This document shows positions 11,501 through 17,608 of a DNA stretch of 41,758 nucleotides, piece after piece (positions within the stretch are counted from its first letter, which is position 1; each line of letters begins with the position of its first letter). The position numbers and the translations under genes are program-made. Origin of the DNA: Phycisphaerae bacterium (lineage in GTDB: Bacteria > Planctomycetota > Phycisphaerae > UBA1845); the NCBI GenBank assembly GCA_029260165.1, contig JAJDDT010000080.1:1-41758 (forward strand), written 5' to 3'. The notes beneath the pieces are model-generated. The model ran no database searches, was not told the DNA's origin, and saw nothing but the letters and a program-made list of their open reading frames with translations.

Positions 11501-12171
11501 CGCATCGTTACCGACTCCAGTGTCGCTTCCGGTGTGTATTCACGCGTCTCAACCAGCACCATGACCATCTCGATCGTGACCGCTCCAATGGAAATCCCGG
11601 ACAGCCCTGGAGCGCCCAGCTTCCGCGCCATCGACTCGGTCAGGTACAACCGACCGCTGATCGAGAGCAACCCTCGTTCAACGTCAAATTCAGAATTCGT
11701 CTCGTCAACACCGAAAACGCCCGTCCGCCATCCCCGGTCTGCCACGAGAACAAACTCGTGATCCAGTCCGCCCTCCAGATCAAGCGCAAGGAAAAGCCTG
11801 TTCGTCTCGTAAACGGTCTCGGAGAGTCCTGCCAACGTGATCAGATCATCGGCGACGAGCACCGTCCCACCAAGCAGACCGCGGTAGACCCCGTTCGAGA
11901 CAATCGCGTTGATCGGCGTGTCGCTCCCGGTCTCAGTCAGCGAAATCGTCGGACCCGCGATCGTCTCGCCATCGCGAGCGACCGAAAGCCGTATGCCATT
12001 CTTGGCGAGAATGACCTCGTCCAGCGCCAACTCCACGACGCTGCCCCGGGTGGCGTAAGTCTCCTGGATTTCCACGGGCACCTGCAACAAGGCGCGGTCC
12101 GAACCCAGTAGAGAGTACGACGCTACCGCAACAAACAATCCGACACGATGAATCAGGCAATTGTAACTCAC
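5590..12171 (-). CDS. Giant exported sorbosone dehydrogenase-like / cytochrome c-motif protein
   Basis: 2193 aa with a GTG start at 12171 behind AGAGGAAAGGG. Residues 1-30 are a signal peptide. Residues ~30-640 are not recognised (beta-rich, His/Asn-rich around 390-450). Residues ~641-669 hold an Asp/Asn type-3-like calcium motif (DCNLNGIEDSLEI). Residues ~680-1042 match the glucose/sorbosone dehydrogenase propeller (EQGLLGLAFHPNF, NHNGGGMHFGPDG, RNPWRFSFD). DUF4215-type units follow (~1047-1107 and 1265-1291), flanking a pre-peptidase-like domain (~1112-1256). A CLFCH haem motif (C1360, C1363, H1364) lies in a short cytochrome-like region. Four Cys-rich repeats (~1471-1652), a VPAGT module (~1656-1862), a dockerin-like segment (~1940-2004) and the terminal beta domain with LWKSSIE complete it. 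Oxidation of a sugar or alcohol with electrons passed to the haem is inferred, not shown. Confidence 0.85.
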   Translation of the reverse strand: MSYNCLIHRVGLFVAVASYSLLGSDRALLQVPVEIQETYATRGSVVELALDEVILAKNGIRLSVARDGETIAGPTISLTETGSDTPINAIVSNGVYRGLLGGTVLVADDLITLAGLSETVYETNRLFLALDLEGGLDHEFVLVADRGWRTGVFGVDETNSEFDVERGLLSISGRLYLTESMARKLGAPGLSGISIGAVTIEMVMVLVETREYTPEATLESVTMRTMPTAAGGFPSSGPDVIVGDLPATAQQGRTGTPGSGTVGISVGTTSCNKGNVDFNWFQLPLLDHPVIPQNLYRLHTVDGSERFEQVGASWMKHGFFAINANFCQFGCIDANAGGTKLGVGCSDPYNVGRNGGHCGLGARSHVNPYTGVMTGGSNQGGAPCGGNYPSRNHGGHTHDGIAHRCQVQDVDLMPSMNAGARYFIEGQYITPHEFNDTQAFANQNMNNNVSYREVSVTEPAAGSFSFGNVGATVREQAGVQAWTGAGSTLIEPAFQVDGRAFVYWKVTDLGNQTWHYEYAVYNEHLDRSIQAFSIPIPSGVVVNNAEFHAPRNHNDPGVAASEQYSNMPWTFTSNGGTATWESETFAQNTQANAIRFGTLYNFRFDANSPPVNINSTVGFFKTGGSMNVATQGPQAVGPQDCNLNGIEDSLEIASGLATDCDNNGRPDDCDTLNPMHARRVAAGLSSPVGVYAPPGDTGRLFIIEQGGLVKILDLVTETVNPVAYLNISSLTNGGGEQGLLGLAFHPNFQADPRFYVNYTNTGGDTVIAEYSAASAAANTANPAGNILLTVGQPFSNHNGGGMHFGPDGFLYVATGDGGSFDDPGNRSQNLSVLPDNELLLGKMLRLNVDNPPGYIAVGNPFGNEIWAYGLRNPWRFSFDRLLGDMYIGDVGQDAREEIDFEPAGFAGGGNYGWDCKEGSIATPTNNNGYGCVATNPTLIDPIHEIAHPVLGVCSITGGHVYRGCAISGLSGTYFYSDLCGNFIRTFRYDSTSGVVSELTDRTLELTPDIGSMTSVVSFGEDGEGELYVVSHGGDIFKIECDTCGPQCGNGVLEPGEACDDGNPFSGDGCSSTCINENCGFCGDGILSNTEQCDDGNNAPGDGCSATCTTESADFCADAGPISEGSWSFDTNGMGTDGPSHLGAGCAFDGQTYHDIWYQYTAPCSGNLSVDICNSGYDTDLVVYDGCVCPTNSNTLLGCNDDHCGTQGFRSQLPSTGDGDANGQAYPQISVTGGNCYLIRVGGWNDGSQGVGTITIGNSGSPCAACGNGILEGCEECDDNNIVPGDGCDENCLIEVSDCDFNGISDADEIANCTGDPECADCNTNGTPDGCEIVADPTVDCEGGPVGVIMDGETTFVSNNCLFCHSIDGSGGTGPNIQGKSRVVIWNKIGADGTHPGGQFPQFTQQDFANIEAYLSQFPTPRGSRGRPDEILDACQGPFADCDTDGATDACELEAGTQVDVGYNGVPDDCEGCMSNPECDDSQFCNGAETCVSQSCIAGADPCPGQLCDEIANTCVDCLNNGDCDDGLFCNGAEICNLGACQSGTSPCVPGVFCIESRDACVDCVVDTHCDDGAYCTGVETCVNDLCVAGSDPCPGLACDEGADACLCNDNGDCNDLVFCNGAEFCDVSGQCQSGALPCNPGDICDETGTACLSASRMFLVPAGTDPSVTTPGENLEIVVNAGDRLTVEVFLENQLVPLETYNAGFGCSYASSEGALGASLVIGSTNIDSGRTDYIFSGINAFQAVDQGQCDSSIPCSSSANCPEEHPSCVDTDNDQVPDHCATFPARVAGVSFAGKVAFTDPRYLGSVQYDLPTSARGQYAIGFVCTPDDGCALSATMIENSTAPLPFTSDGLIVSIAVGRCCLQDDADPELECFELTLTECAALGGTFNIGTCDGLDPCGCQTDCDCVFPFIGGISLGSNTCLQQTCGVSGCEELVTRYGDVAEPFGGFVATSDILCAVTAFGNYCDCPNADIAGCLVSGIPIGTDDILAIVDAFGGDDPCGCEIPMGGPVAASQDEAIVFQAPVKFVADDDPGVITLVPRNRNVGVGETILVDAYVSGVNQLTGYQLSLTAEQLRRDRLAEPTRLTLLSQRVQDAHGDYVFAGSESIPLVDSEGGRFGAVTLDAGTDVNANKRAYLGTFEFEAPSVGGQVVISVRMDATGLWKSSIESIALDPVKSVVITVVQGERRLGAR

Positions 12172-12349
12172 AAACGACCCTTTCCTCTCACGCTTTGAGA
12201 GACACTGCGACTAGAGCAATACCCCCCGCGTCAAGTTGGACTTAACAAGACGTGAGTTTTCCGAAGTTTCAGTTAGCCAGCAATAATTCTCGCCAGGACC
12301 CCTTCGCCCCTGGAACCACACCCGGGCAACCCTCCGAGCGCCAGCGCCG

Positions 12350-12378
12350 AATATATCAGACGTCAATGCCAATTGCAA
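12350..12378 (-). promoter_or_regulatory. Candidate sigma70-type promoter of the 2193-aa gene
   Basis: On the minus strand TTGCAA (12378-12373) and TATATT (12355-12350) are separated by exactly 17 bp. The -10 box matches the consensus at 5 of 6 positions and the -35 box at 4 of 6. Transcription would start near 12343 and give a leader of about 170 nt before the GTG start. Confidence 0.5.
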
Positions 12379-12464
12379 TCGCCGTCCGATAATTTTCATG
12401 ATCGTTACCGCACTCCTGACGATTGGATACCAGGCACACGCCTATACACAAAAAAGAGGTGCTT

Positions 12465-12508
12465 ACAAAAATAAAGAGTCGGTTAGCGACCTGCGCCTGC
12501 CGACTCTT
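12465..12508 (-). terminator. Rho-independent terminator of the 915-aa gene
   Basis: AAGAGTCGG (12474-12482) pairs with CCGACTCTT (12500-12508), a perfect 9-bp stem. On the minus strand it is followed by TATTTTTGTAAG. It starts 42 nt after the stop codon, the usual spacing for an intrinsic terminator. Confidence 0.85.
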
Positions 12509-12549
12509 CATTCCGGAACTCTTATGTTTTGTAGCCGTTGCCGTTCGGG

Positions 12550-15297
12550 CTATTTACCCGAGCTCTCAGCCACAACCATCACAACAATTTCATTGACCAA
12601 CTGCGTGCGAACGCGCTCGATGGACGACCTCCACATCCCGTTGAAATCAGGTGATGCTGTCAATTTCACAGTGCCGACCGCGTCATCCGCGACGCGATAC
12701 GCAAATGTGCCCAGATACGCTCGCTTTTGCTTCGTAACTTCGACGCCGCCGCCCAGCGAAACTCCGCCAATGCGACCGAACTCCATTTCGTGCAATGGAA
12801 TATTTTCGACCGCAGCGAAAATGTAGTCGCGGCGATGCTCATCAACCGAGACGGTTTCGAGCTCGACACCCCCCTGCCTCATCGCGCCCGCGACCAGCGC
12901 CAACTCGTAGCCACTGACCTCGCTCACCTCGGACGCAAAAGCGTCGATTTCAATCAACCCGCCCGGATGGACAACGCGCGAGCGGGTGTGCAATTCGATG
13001 GTCACGGGGGTGTCTTCACTGATGACGACGATGGACCCCGCGGTGACTGGACCGCTTGCGGCGGATGCCTGTGGCAGGACCGGGCACCCACACGGATTTT
13101 CACCGCCAAACGCAGCCACGACGGCGAGAATATCGTCCGTTCCGATCGGTATCCCGGTGGCTGAGCATCCTGCGATATCCGCGTTGGAGCATGTGCAGTA
13201 GTTACCGAATCCCTGGACCGCACAGAGAATATCATTCGTTGAAACAAAAGGCGGCAGCGAGAAGGGCGCGATGACGTCGCCGTAACCTGCCTGGAAAGAG
13301 GTACAACCTCCGGCAAAATCACAGGTCTCGTGCATGCAAACACTCGTCCCGGGCAACGGTTGATTATCGGCACCAAGCGTGCATGGACATTCGTTGCAGG
13401 GTACGGTCACCGTGACCGGCATCGCTTCCTGAAGAATATCGATTCCCGCAACCATGTCATCCACGACAAGAGTGGTATTCTGCGAAAGCAGATCGCGACG
13501 GAATCCGATCTGATCAGCACCCTGCCCAATAGCGCGAAATCGGAATTTGGCTGCGAGAAGCCCTGTGCCGACCGTTGCGACAGGAAGGGGGTTCGGCGGC
13601 AATTGTCCGAACGACTGGAAGAAAGCGTCACCATCATCAAATACGTTATTGAATCCGTCATTGGCGGAGTCATCCGGAAGCCCCGCTCCCAGCCAGTCGT
13701 ACGGATACTGGAATTCCTTTTCCGTGATGTACCCTTCAAACTGGAGCACGGACGGGTTCCAGATCAGGATCGCCTGTATCGCGATAAAAGGCTCGGAAAC
13801 CCCGGTAATGGAATTCACCCGCAGTTCGACCTCGAACACCTCGTTCAACGATACCTGACCAGGCGCGAACAGCCTCATGTTGACCTGACAACCGACATCA
13901 CCGCATGGGGGACACTCACAACTGGCGTTGCACTCAAGCGGGCACCCGAAATCATCGCTTCCGTCACACTCCTCGCCGACATCGGTGATACCATCGCCGC
14001 ATGTTGCAAACGTGCAATCCGTGCGACATGTAATTCCGGGCAAACCGGGGTTGTCATTGTTGGCCAAACCGAGATCACACTCCTCCATGGAATTCAGGAT
14101 GCCGTCTCCGCAGCACGCCGGCGTCCCGTGACAATCGACATCCCGGCAGTCGAAATCGCCGTCACAGTCGTTGTCGAGGTCGTCGTCACAGGTGGTTTCG
14201 GGGTCTTCCAGGCTGACACCGCAGTCGGCGACACAGGTGCACTGGTCCTCGCCCGGACGACACACCCCATCACCGCAGCACACGGGGTTGGTAAAACAGT
14301 CCGAGTCGTCGCAATTCCTGGGACCATCGCAGTCGTTATCAAAGATGTCGTCGCAGGTCGTCTCGACATTGCCCTCGTGGAACGCCCCACAATCGGCACA
14401 ATTGCATGTATCCTCGAGGTTGCCTATGTCACAAATGCCGTCGCCGCATCGGCGAAACGTGCAGTCGGTGCGGCAGTTTGCATCGGGAGCGTCCGAATTT
14501 CCAGCGCCCAAATCGCAATCCTCACCCGTATCAATCACTCCGTCGCCGCAGCCCGCGTTGGTACAATCAAGCCGACAGGCATCGGACACGGTATCAGAGT
14601 TCGCCAGCCCATTATCACATTCCTCCAGGGTGTCCGGAACACCGTTGCCACAACAAGTGTTGAAGCAACTGTCGTCATCGCAATCGACCGTACCATCACA
14701 GTCGTTATCGATTCCGTCGTCGCAAGTCGTCTCAGGATTTTGAATTGCGCCACAATCGAGGAGACAGTTACACGGGGTTTCCGTCGGGTCACAGGTTCCA
14801 CTGCCTGTCGGTGGCGGACATGTGCAAATGAGCAGCAGGGCACAATCACTGTCTGCACAGTCCACATCACCGTCGCAATCGTTGTCAGTACCATCGTTGC
14901 ACGTCAGCTCGGTCGGGGTCTGCGTCGCGACACAACAATCGAGTGAATCAACACACTCCGGGTCAACGCAGTCAGTGGCGCCGTCGCAGTCATTGTCGAC
15001 ACCATCGCCACAACTTGTTTCACCCGTTGGCTGGGTGATCGGGCAGTCCACCACACAACTGCAGGTCGAAAACTCGACGGGGTCGCAAAACCCCAGCACA
15101 TCCAGAGGGCCGCAGCAAACTGTCACTCCCCAGCAATCACTGTCAAGACAATCGGTCACGCCATCATTGTCATCATCAAATCCGTTGACACACTGCGCGG
15201 GGTTGACCGACCCCTCCTGCGCGTGAGCCACGGATCCCGCGAAGAAAAAACCCAAGACCAGTGCCGACAACACGCCAAGCCAATTGCGACTTTGCAT
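12550..15297 (-). CDS. Exported MopE-like repeat protein with cohesin-like domain and dockerin-like tail
   Basis: 915 aa from the ATG at 15297 (MQSRNW), with AAGGA about 10 nt upstream and a clear signal peptide ending near SVAHA. The frame is open 31 codons further, but those lack a signal sequence. Residues ~36-395 carry six Cys-Asp units of the form CDDGIDNDCDGTVDC, like the metal-binding MopE motif (PF11617), mixed with DUF4215-like units (CGDGVIDTGEDCD). Residues ~472-632 look like a cohesin-type beta-sandwich and resemble the N-terminal domain of the divergent gene at 16009. A short Cys segment (~634-665) is followed by the dockerin-like segment (~672-738) and the terminal beta domain ending in MWRSSIE plus 21 residues. 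Calcium or copper binding and a structural surface role are inferred. The third paralogous tail in a row makes an assembly function plausible. Confidence 0.85.
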   Translation of the reverse strand: MQSRNWLGVLSALVLGFFFAGSVAHAQEGSVNPAQCVNGFDDDNDGVTDCLDSDCWGVTVCCGPLDVLGFCDPVEFSTCSCVVDCPITQPTGETSCGDGVDNDCDGATDCVDPECVDSLDCCVATQTPTELTCNDGTDNDCDGDVDCADSDCALLLICTCPPPTGSGTCDPTETPCNCLLDCGAIQNPETTCDDGIDNDCDGTVDCDDDSCFNTCCGNGVPDTLEECDNGLANSDTVSDACRLDCTNAGCGDGVIDTGEDCDLGAGNSDAPDANCRTDCTFRRCGDGICDIGNLEDTCNCADCGAFHEGNVETTCDDIFDNDCDGPRNCDDSDCFTNPVCCGDGVCRPGEDQCTCVADCGVSLEDPETTCDDDLDNDCDGDFDCRDVDCHGTPACCGDGILNSMEECDLGLANNDNPGLPGITCRTDCTFATCGDGITDVGEECDGSDDFGCPLECNASCECPPCGDVGCQVNMRLFAPGQVSLNEVFEVELRVNSITGVSEPFIAIQAILIWNPSVLQFEGYITEKEFQYPYDWLGAGLPDDSANDGFNNVFDDGDAFFQSFGQLPPNPLPVATVGTGLLAAKFRFRAIGQGADQIGFRRDLLSQNTTLVVDDMVAGIDILQEAMPVTVTVPCNECPCTLGADNQPLPGTSVCMHETCDFAGGCTSFQAGYGDVIAPFSLPPFVSTNDILCAVQGFGNYCTCSNADIAGCSATGIPIGTDDILAVVAAFGGENPCGCPVLPQASAASGPVTAGSIVVISEDTPVTIELHTRSRVVHPGGLIEIDAFASEVSEVSGYELALVAGAMRQGGVELETVSVDEHRRDYIFAAVENIPLHEMEFGRIGGVSLGGGVEVTKQKRAYLGTFAYRVADDAVGTVKLTASPDFNGMWRSSIERVRTQLVNEIVVMVVAESSGK

Positions 15298-16008
15298 CTT
15301 TCTATGTCCTTTTCCCTGAACCAAAACCATGCACGACCCCGCGCAAAAACATCTCTTGAACCCGGTTCTCTGACGATATGAGGCAGGCAAAGTGTGCCAC
15401 CAGCCGGTGACAACCCCGGAAACATCAAACCCGCGAACTTACCGCGCACCGGTCCGCTGATTCCGTACCCACGCTCCAATTCCCATTCCGCACGCGTGGC
15501 GGGGTAACGCGATCGAATTCCCCGAAGCCGTCGTGCGACCCCCAAGGAACCATCCCCACATCCGCACCACAAACACGCGCCCGAGATGTGCGAAAGGTGC
15601 CTCAACTTTCGATGCGGTGACCGGACAGTCGTCGATCGCCCTTTCCGCCGTGAAAAGTGTATCGCGAAGCCCACCGACTTTCAAGGTCATACTGACGACA
15701 GGTGAAGGGAAACGATCGGGGCGGCTCCCCGGACAGAGTGATAATACCGCTCCTGAGACCCTCACTGATGGTTTTGGTACGGTGAAGTTCCCCAAATCTC
15801 CCGTTATTATGACCACCGGACACCAGGCCCGACACGTTGCTAAAGTGTCGCTTCACGGTGCCGATAACCTGACGACGTGGCGACATGGCCCCTGCCTTGC
15901 ATCTGCCAGGCCATCTGCCTATAGTTGGTTGCAGTCCCCGTTTCGGCGCCTCCGAGGCTTTGCCTTGGGCGTGTCGGCTGGCTGGGGTGCGTGGGAGGAG
16001 CGGAAGGG
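15298..16008. other. Divergent intergenic region, 711 bp
   Basis: The longest gene-free stretch of the window separates the 915-aa gene (minus) from the cohesin/dockerin gene (plus) and must hold both promoters. Several open frames of 100-200 codons cross it on both strands (for example 15439-15816 minus and 15533-16120 plus). None has a recognisable motif or a good ribosome binding site. I see no tRNA, riboswitch or repeat that I can name. Confidence 0.4.
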
Positions 16009-16821
16009 ATGCAATTCGGATCAAGTCGGGCGCGTGTCTATATACTCGCAGCGGGTGTCTTTGCCGGTGCGGCGTCGGTGTCGTTTGCGCAGCTCTGCGA
16101 GAACATCCAGAATCGCGTGAACCTGGAATGGCGTCCTGATCTGCAAACCGCACTGGTCGGAGACACGGTCGATTTCGGCATTTACGCGGTCTCCGCAAAC
16201 CAGTCGACCAGCGAGTCGATGGCTGCGTTGCAGATTATCCTGCAGTGGGATCCCGAGGTCCTGCAACTTCTTGGAAACATCAACAACGGTCCGTACGAAT
16301 GGCTTGATACGATCTACCCGAACGACGTCAACCTCGACGGGCTGAACGCTCCGTTTCTGGGCGTGCCCGGTAATGACGGTGATGCCTTCCTCATGCTTTT
16401 TTCGCAGTTGGCACCCCCTCCGTTCGGGCCTGGTTCCGCTCGTGCGACTCCTGAGGGACTTCTCGTGACGACCTTCAGATTTCGCGTGCTCGCTCCTGCT
16501 GTCATGACGGAGATCACCATCCCCGCGGCGCTCGGCGAACACAGTTCGACTATTGTCGCATCGGGAATCGTGGCGGGCTGCGACATCAAGGGCACGCTGG
16601 ACAGCGCCAATCTCCGCTCCACTCTGGAAACCGTTTTCCCGGGGGATGGCGACGGTGATTCGGACGTTGATCTTCTCGACTTCGGTCGGCTTCAGGATTG
16701 TGCAACCGGACACCCGGATGAAAGTGTCACGAACGACTGCGTCGCGTTCGATTTTGATTTTGACATCGACGTCGATCTGGACGACTTCAGTGCGTTCCAG
16801 GACGCAAGGACCGCGGAATAG
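16009..16821 (+). CDS. Exported cohesin-like protein with C-terminal dockerin
   Basis: 270 aa from the ATG at 16009, directly behind GGAGGAGCGGAAGGG, with a signal peptide (MQFGSSRARVYILAAG to SFAQ). Residues ~35-200 form a cohesin-like beta-sandwich: ALVGDTVDFGIYA, IILQWDPEVLQLLG, and a late strand VTTFRFRVLAPA. This matches the internal domain of the 915-aa protein in layout. Residues ~211-270 are a planctomycete-style type I dockerin with two Asp-rich loops (GDGDGDSDVDLLDF and FDFDFDIDVDLDDF); the Gly positions of the second loop are Phe. Calcium binding is expected from the family. Having both partner folds in one chain suggests self-association or chain building, which is inference. It is divergent from the Cys-rich genes and convergent with the ATPase/TOPRIM pair. 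Confidence 0.8.
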   Translation: MQFGSSRARVYILAAGVFAGAASVSFAQLCENIQNRVNLEWRPDLQTALVGDTVDFGIYAVSANQSTSESMAALQIILQWDPEVLQLLGNINNGPYEWLDTIYPNDVNLDGLNAPFLGVPGNDGDAFLMLFSQLAPPPFGPGSARATPEGLLVTTFRFRVLAPAVMTEITIPAALGEHSSTIVASGIVAGCDIKGTLDSANLRSTLETVFPGDGDGDSDVDLLDFGRLQDCATGHPDESVTNDCVAFDFDFDIDVDLDDFSAFQDARTAE

Positions 16822-16915
16822 CGGTCCGCCTGCCTGAAATTCCCACTGGGTTTTCCGATTTGAACGGGACCATGTCTCGTCACTGTGTCATCGGCATCGG
16901 TGTTTTTGTCGTTGG

Positions 16916-17608
16916 CTATGCTTCTTCCGTTTGGGAGGTCGACTCGAGGCATCCGAGCCAACGATCAAGCCACGGGCAGCCTTGCCGCAACGTGTCGACG
17001 CCAACTTCTCTCACGGCGGTCACACCCCAAGCCATTTTGTCGTAACCGGGGACGATGCCTTTGATCTGCTTCGATGGCGCGGTTACGGGTGAATCATTGA
17101 TTCGTTCGACTCTTCCCTGAAAACCATTCCTGATTCCGGCAAGTTGGTCCGCGATGGTTCGGTGCGAAGACTGCCCGCTGCCCCCTGCAATGTAGCGGGC
17201 GGAAATTTCCGGGTCGACGAAGATCAGGCTTTCAAACTCATGCAGTTGCACGCATGGGATGAATTGTGTGCCAAGTTCACTCTGCAGATCCTCGCGAAGG
17301 CAGGACTCGACGTACGTTCCCCTTTCCTCAACAGGCGTTGAGGGAGCCCCCTCTCGCCCAGGCCAACATAGCGGCATGGCGTAGTAATCCACCAGAACAG
17401 CGACATGGTGCTCGGACCTCTGCTGCCCCAGTACAAGTATCTCCCTGCGACACTTCTCCCATCGCAGAATTCCGCCCTGCTTCTTGTTTGGCTTTCCGGC
17501 AAGCGTGCCCCGTACCCAAACCCCGTGGGCCCGCATATGTTCTGCGACAACGCTGTTGCAGAACTCCCTCTCGGAATCACCTTCACACAGAACCAGAATT
17601 TCAGACAT
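16916..17608 (-). CDS. DUF4276 family protein (TOPRIM-like), partner of the AAA ATPase
   Basis: 230 aa from the ATG at 17608 (MSEILVLCEGDSE). This start overlaps the stop of the upstream ATPase gene by 8 bp (ATGTCTGA), which indicates translational coupling. Family hallmarks of DUF4276 are visible: CEGDSE at 8-13 (the TOPRIM-like acidic motif), VLVDYYAMP at 71-79, QLHEFESLIF at 121-130, the PSKQI segment near 178, PGYDKMAWG at 187-195 and CPWLDRWL near 211. In related two-gene modules (OLD/PARIS/AbiL-like) the TOPRIM partner is a metal-dependent nuclease controlled by the ATPase. Nuclease activity here is inferred. The extra 23 codons upstream of 17608 lie inside the ATPase gene and are not used in my call. 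Confidence 0.8.
   Translation of the reverse strand: MSEILVLCEGDSEREFCNSVVAEHMRAHGVWVRGTLAGKPNKKQGGILRWEKCRREILVLGQQRSEHHVAVLVDYYAMPLCWPGREGAPSTPVEERGTYVESCLREDLQSELGTQFIPCVQLHEFESLIFVDPEISARYIAGGSGQSSHRTIADQLAGIRNGFQGRVERINDSPVTAPSKQIKGIVPGYDKMAWGVTAVREVGVDTLRQGCPWLDRWLGCLESTSQTEEA

Larger units (their letters stand above)
12172..12549. other. Intergenic region, 378 bp
   Basis: It contains the terminator of the upstream 915-aa gene (12465-12508) and a good sigma70-like promoter for the 2193-aa gene (12350-12378). That implies a 5' leader of about 170 nt. Within the leader, CCAGG...CCTGG at 12292-12312 can form a small hairpin. I do not recognise a riboswitch class. Confidence 0.5.

Noticed and set aside
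13330-14946. 538-codon open frame on the plus strand
   Set aside because: It lies opposite the 915-aa Cys-rich gene, whose repeats, signal peptide and terminator are convincing. The long frame is a by-product of the repetitive, GC-rich antisense sequence.
15439-15816. 125-codon minus-strand frame in the 711-bp intergenic region
   Set aside because: No ribosome binding site, motif or signal peptide is visible, and competing open frames of similar length exist on both strands.
16808-16827. GGACCGC-ggaata-GCGGTCC hairpin at the stop of the cohesin/dockerin gene as a terminator
   Set aside because: It overlaps the stop codon and no T run follows.
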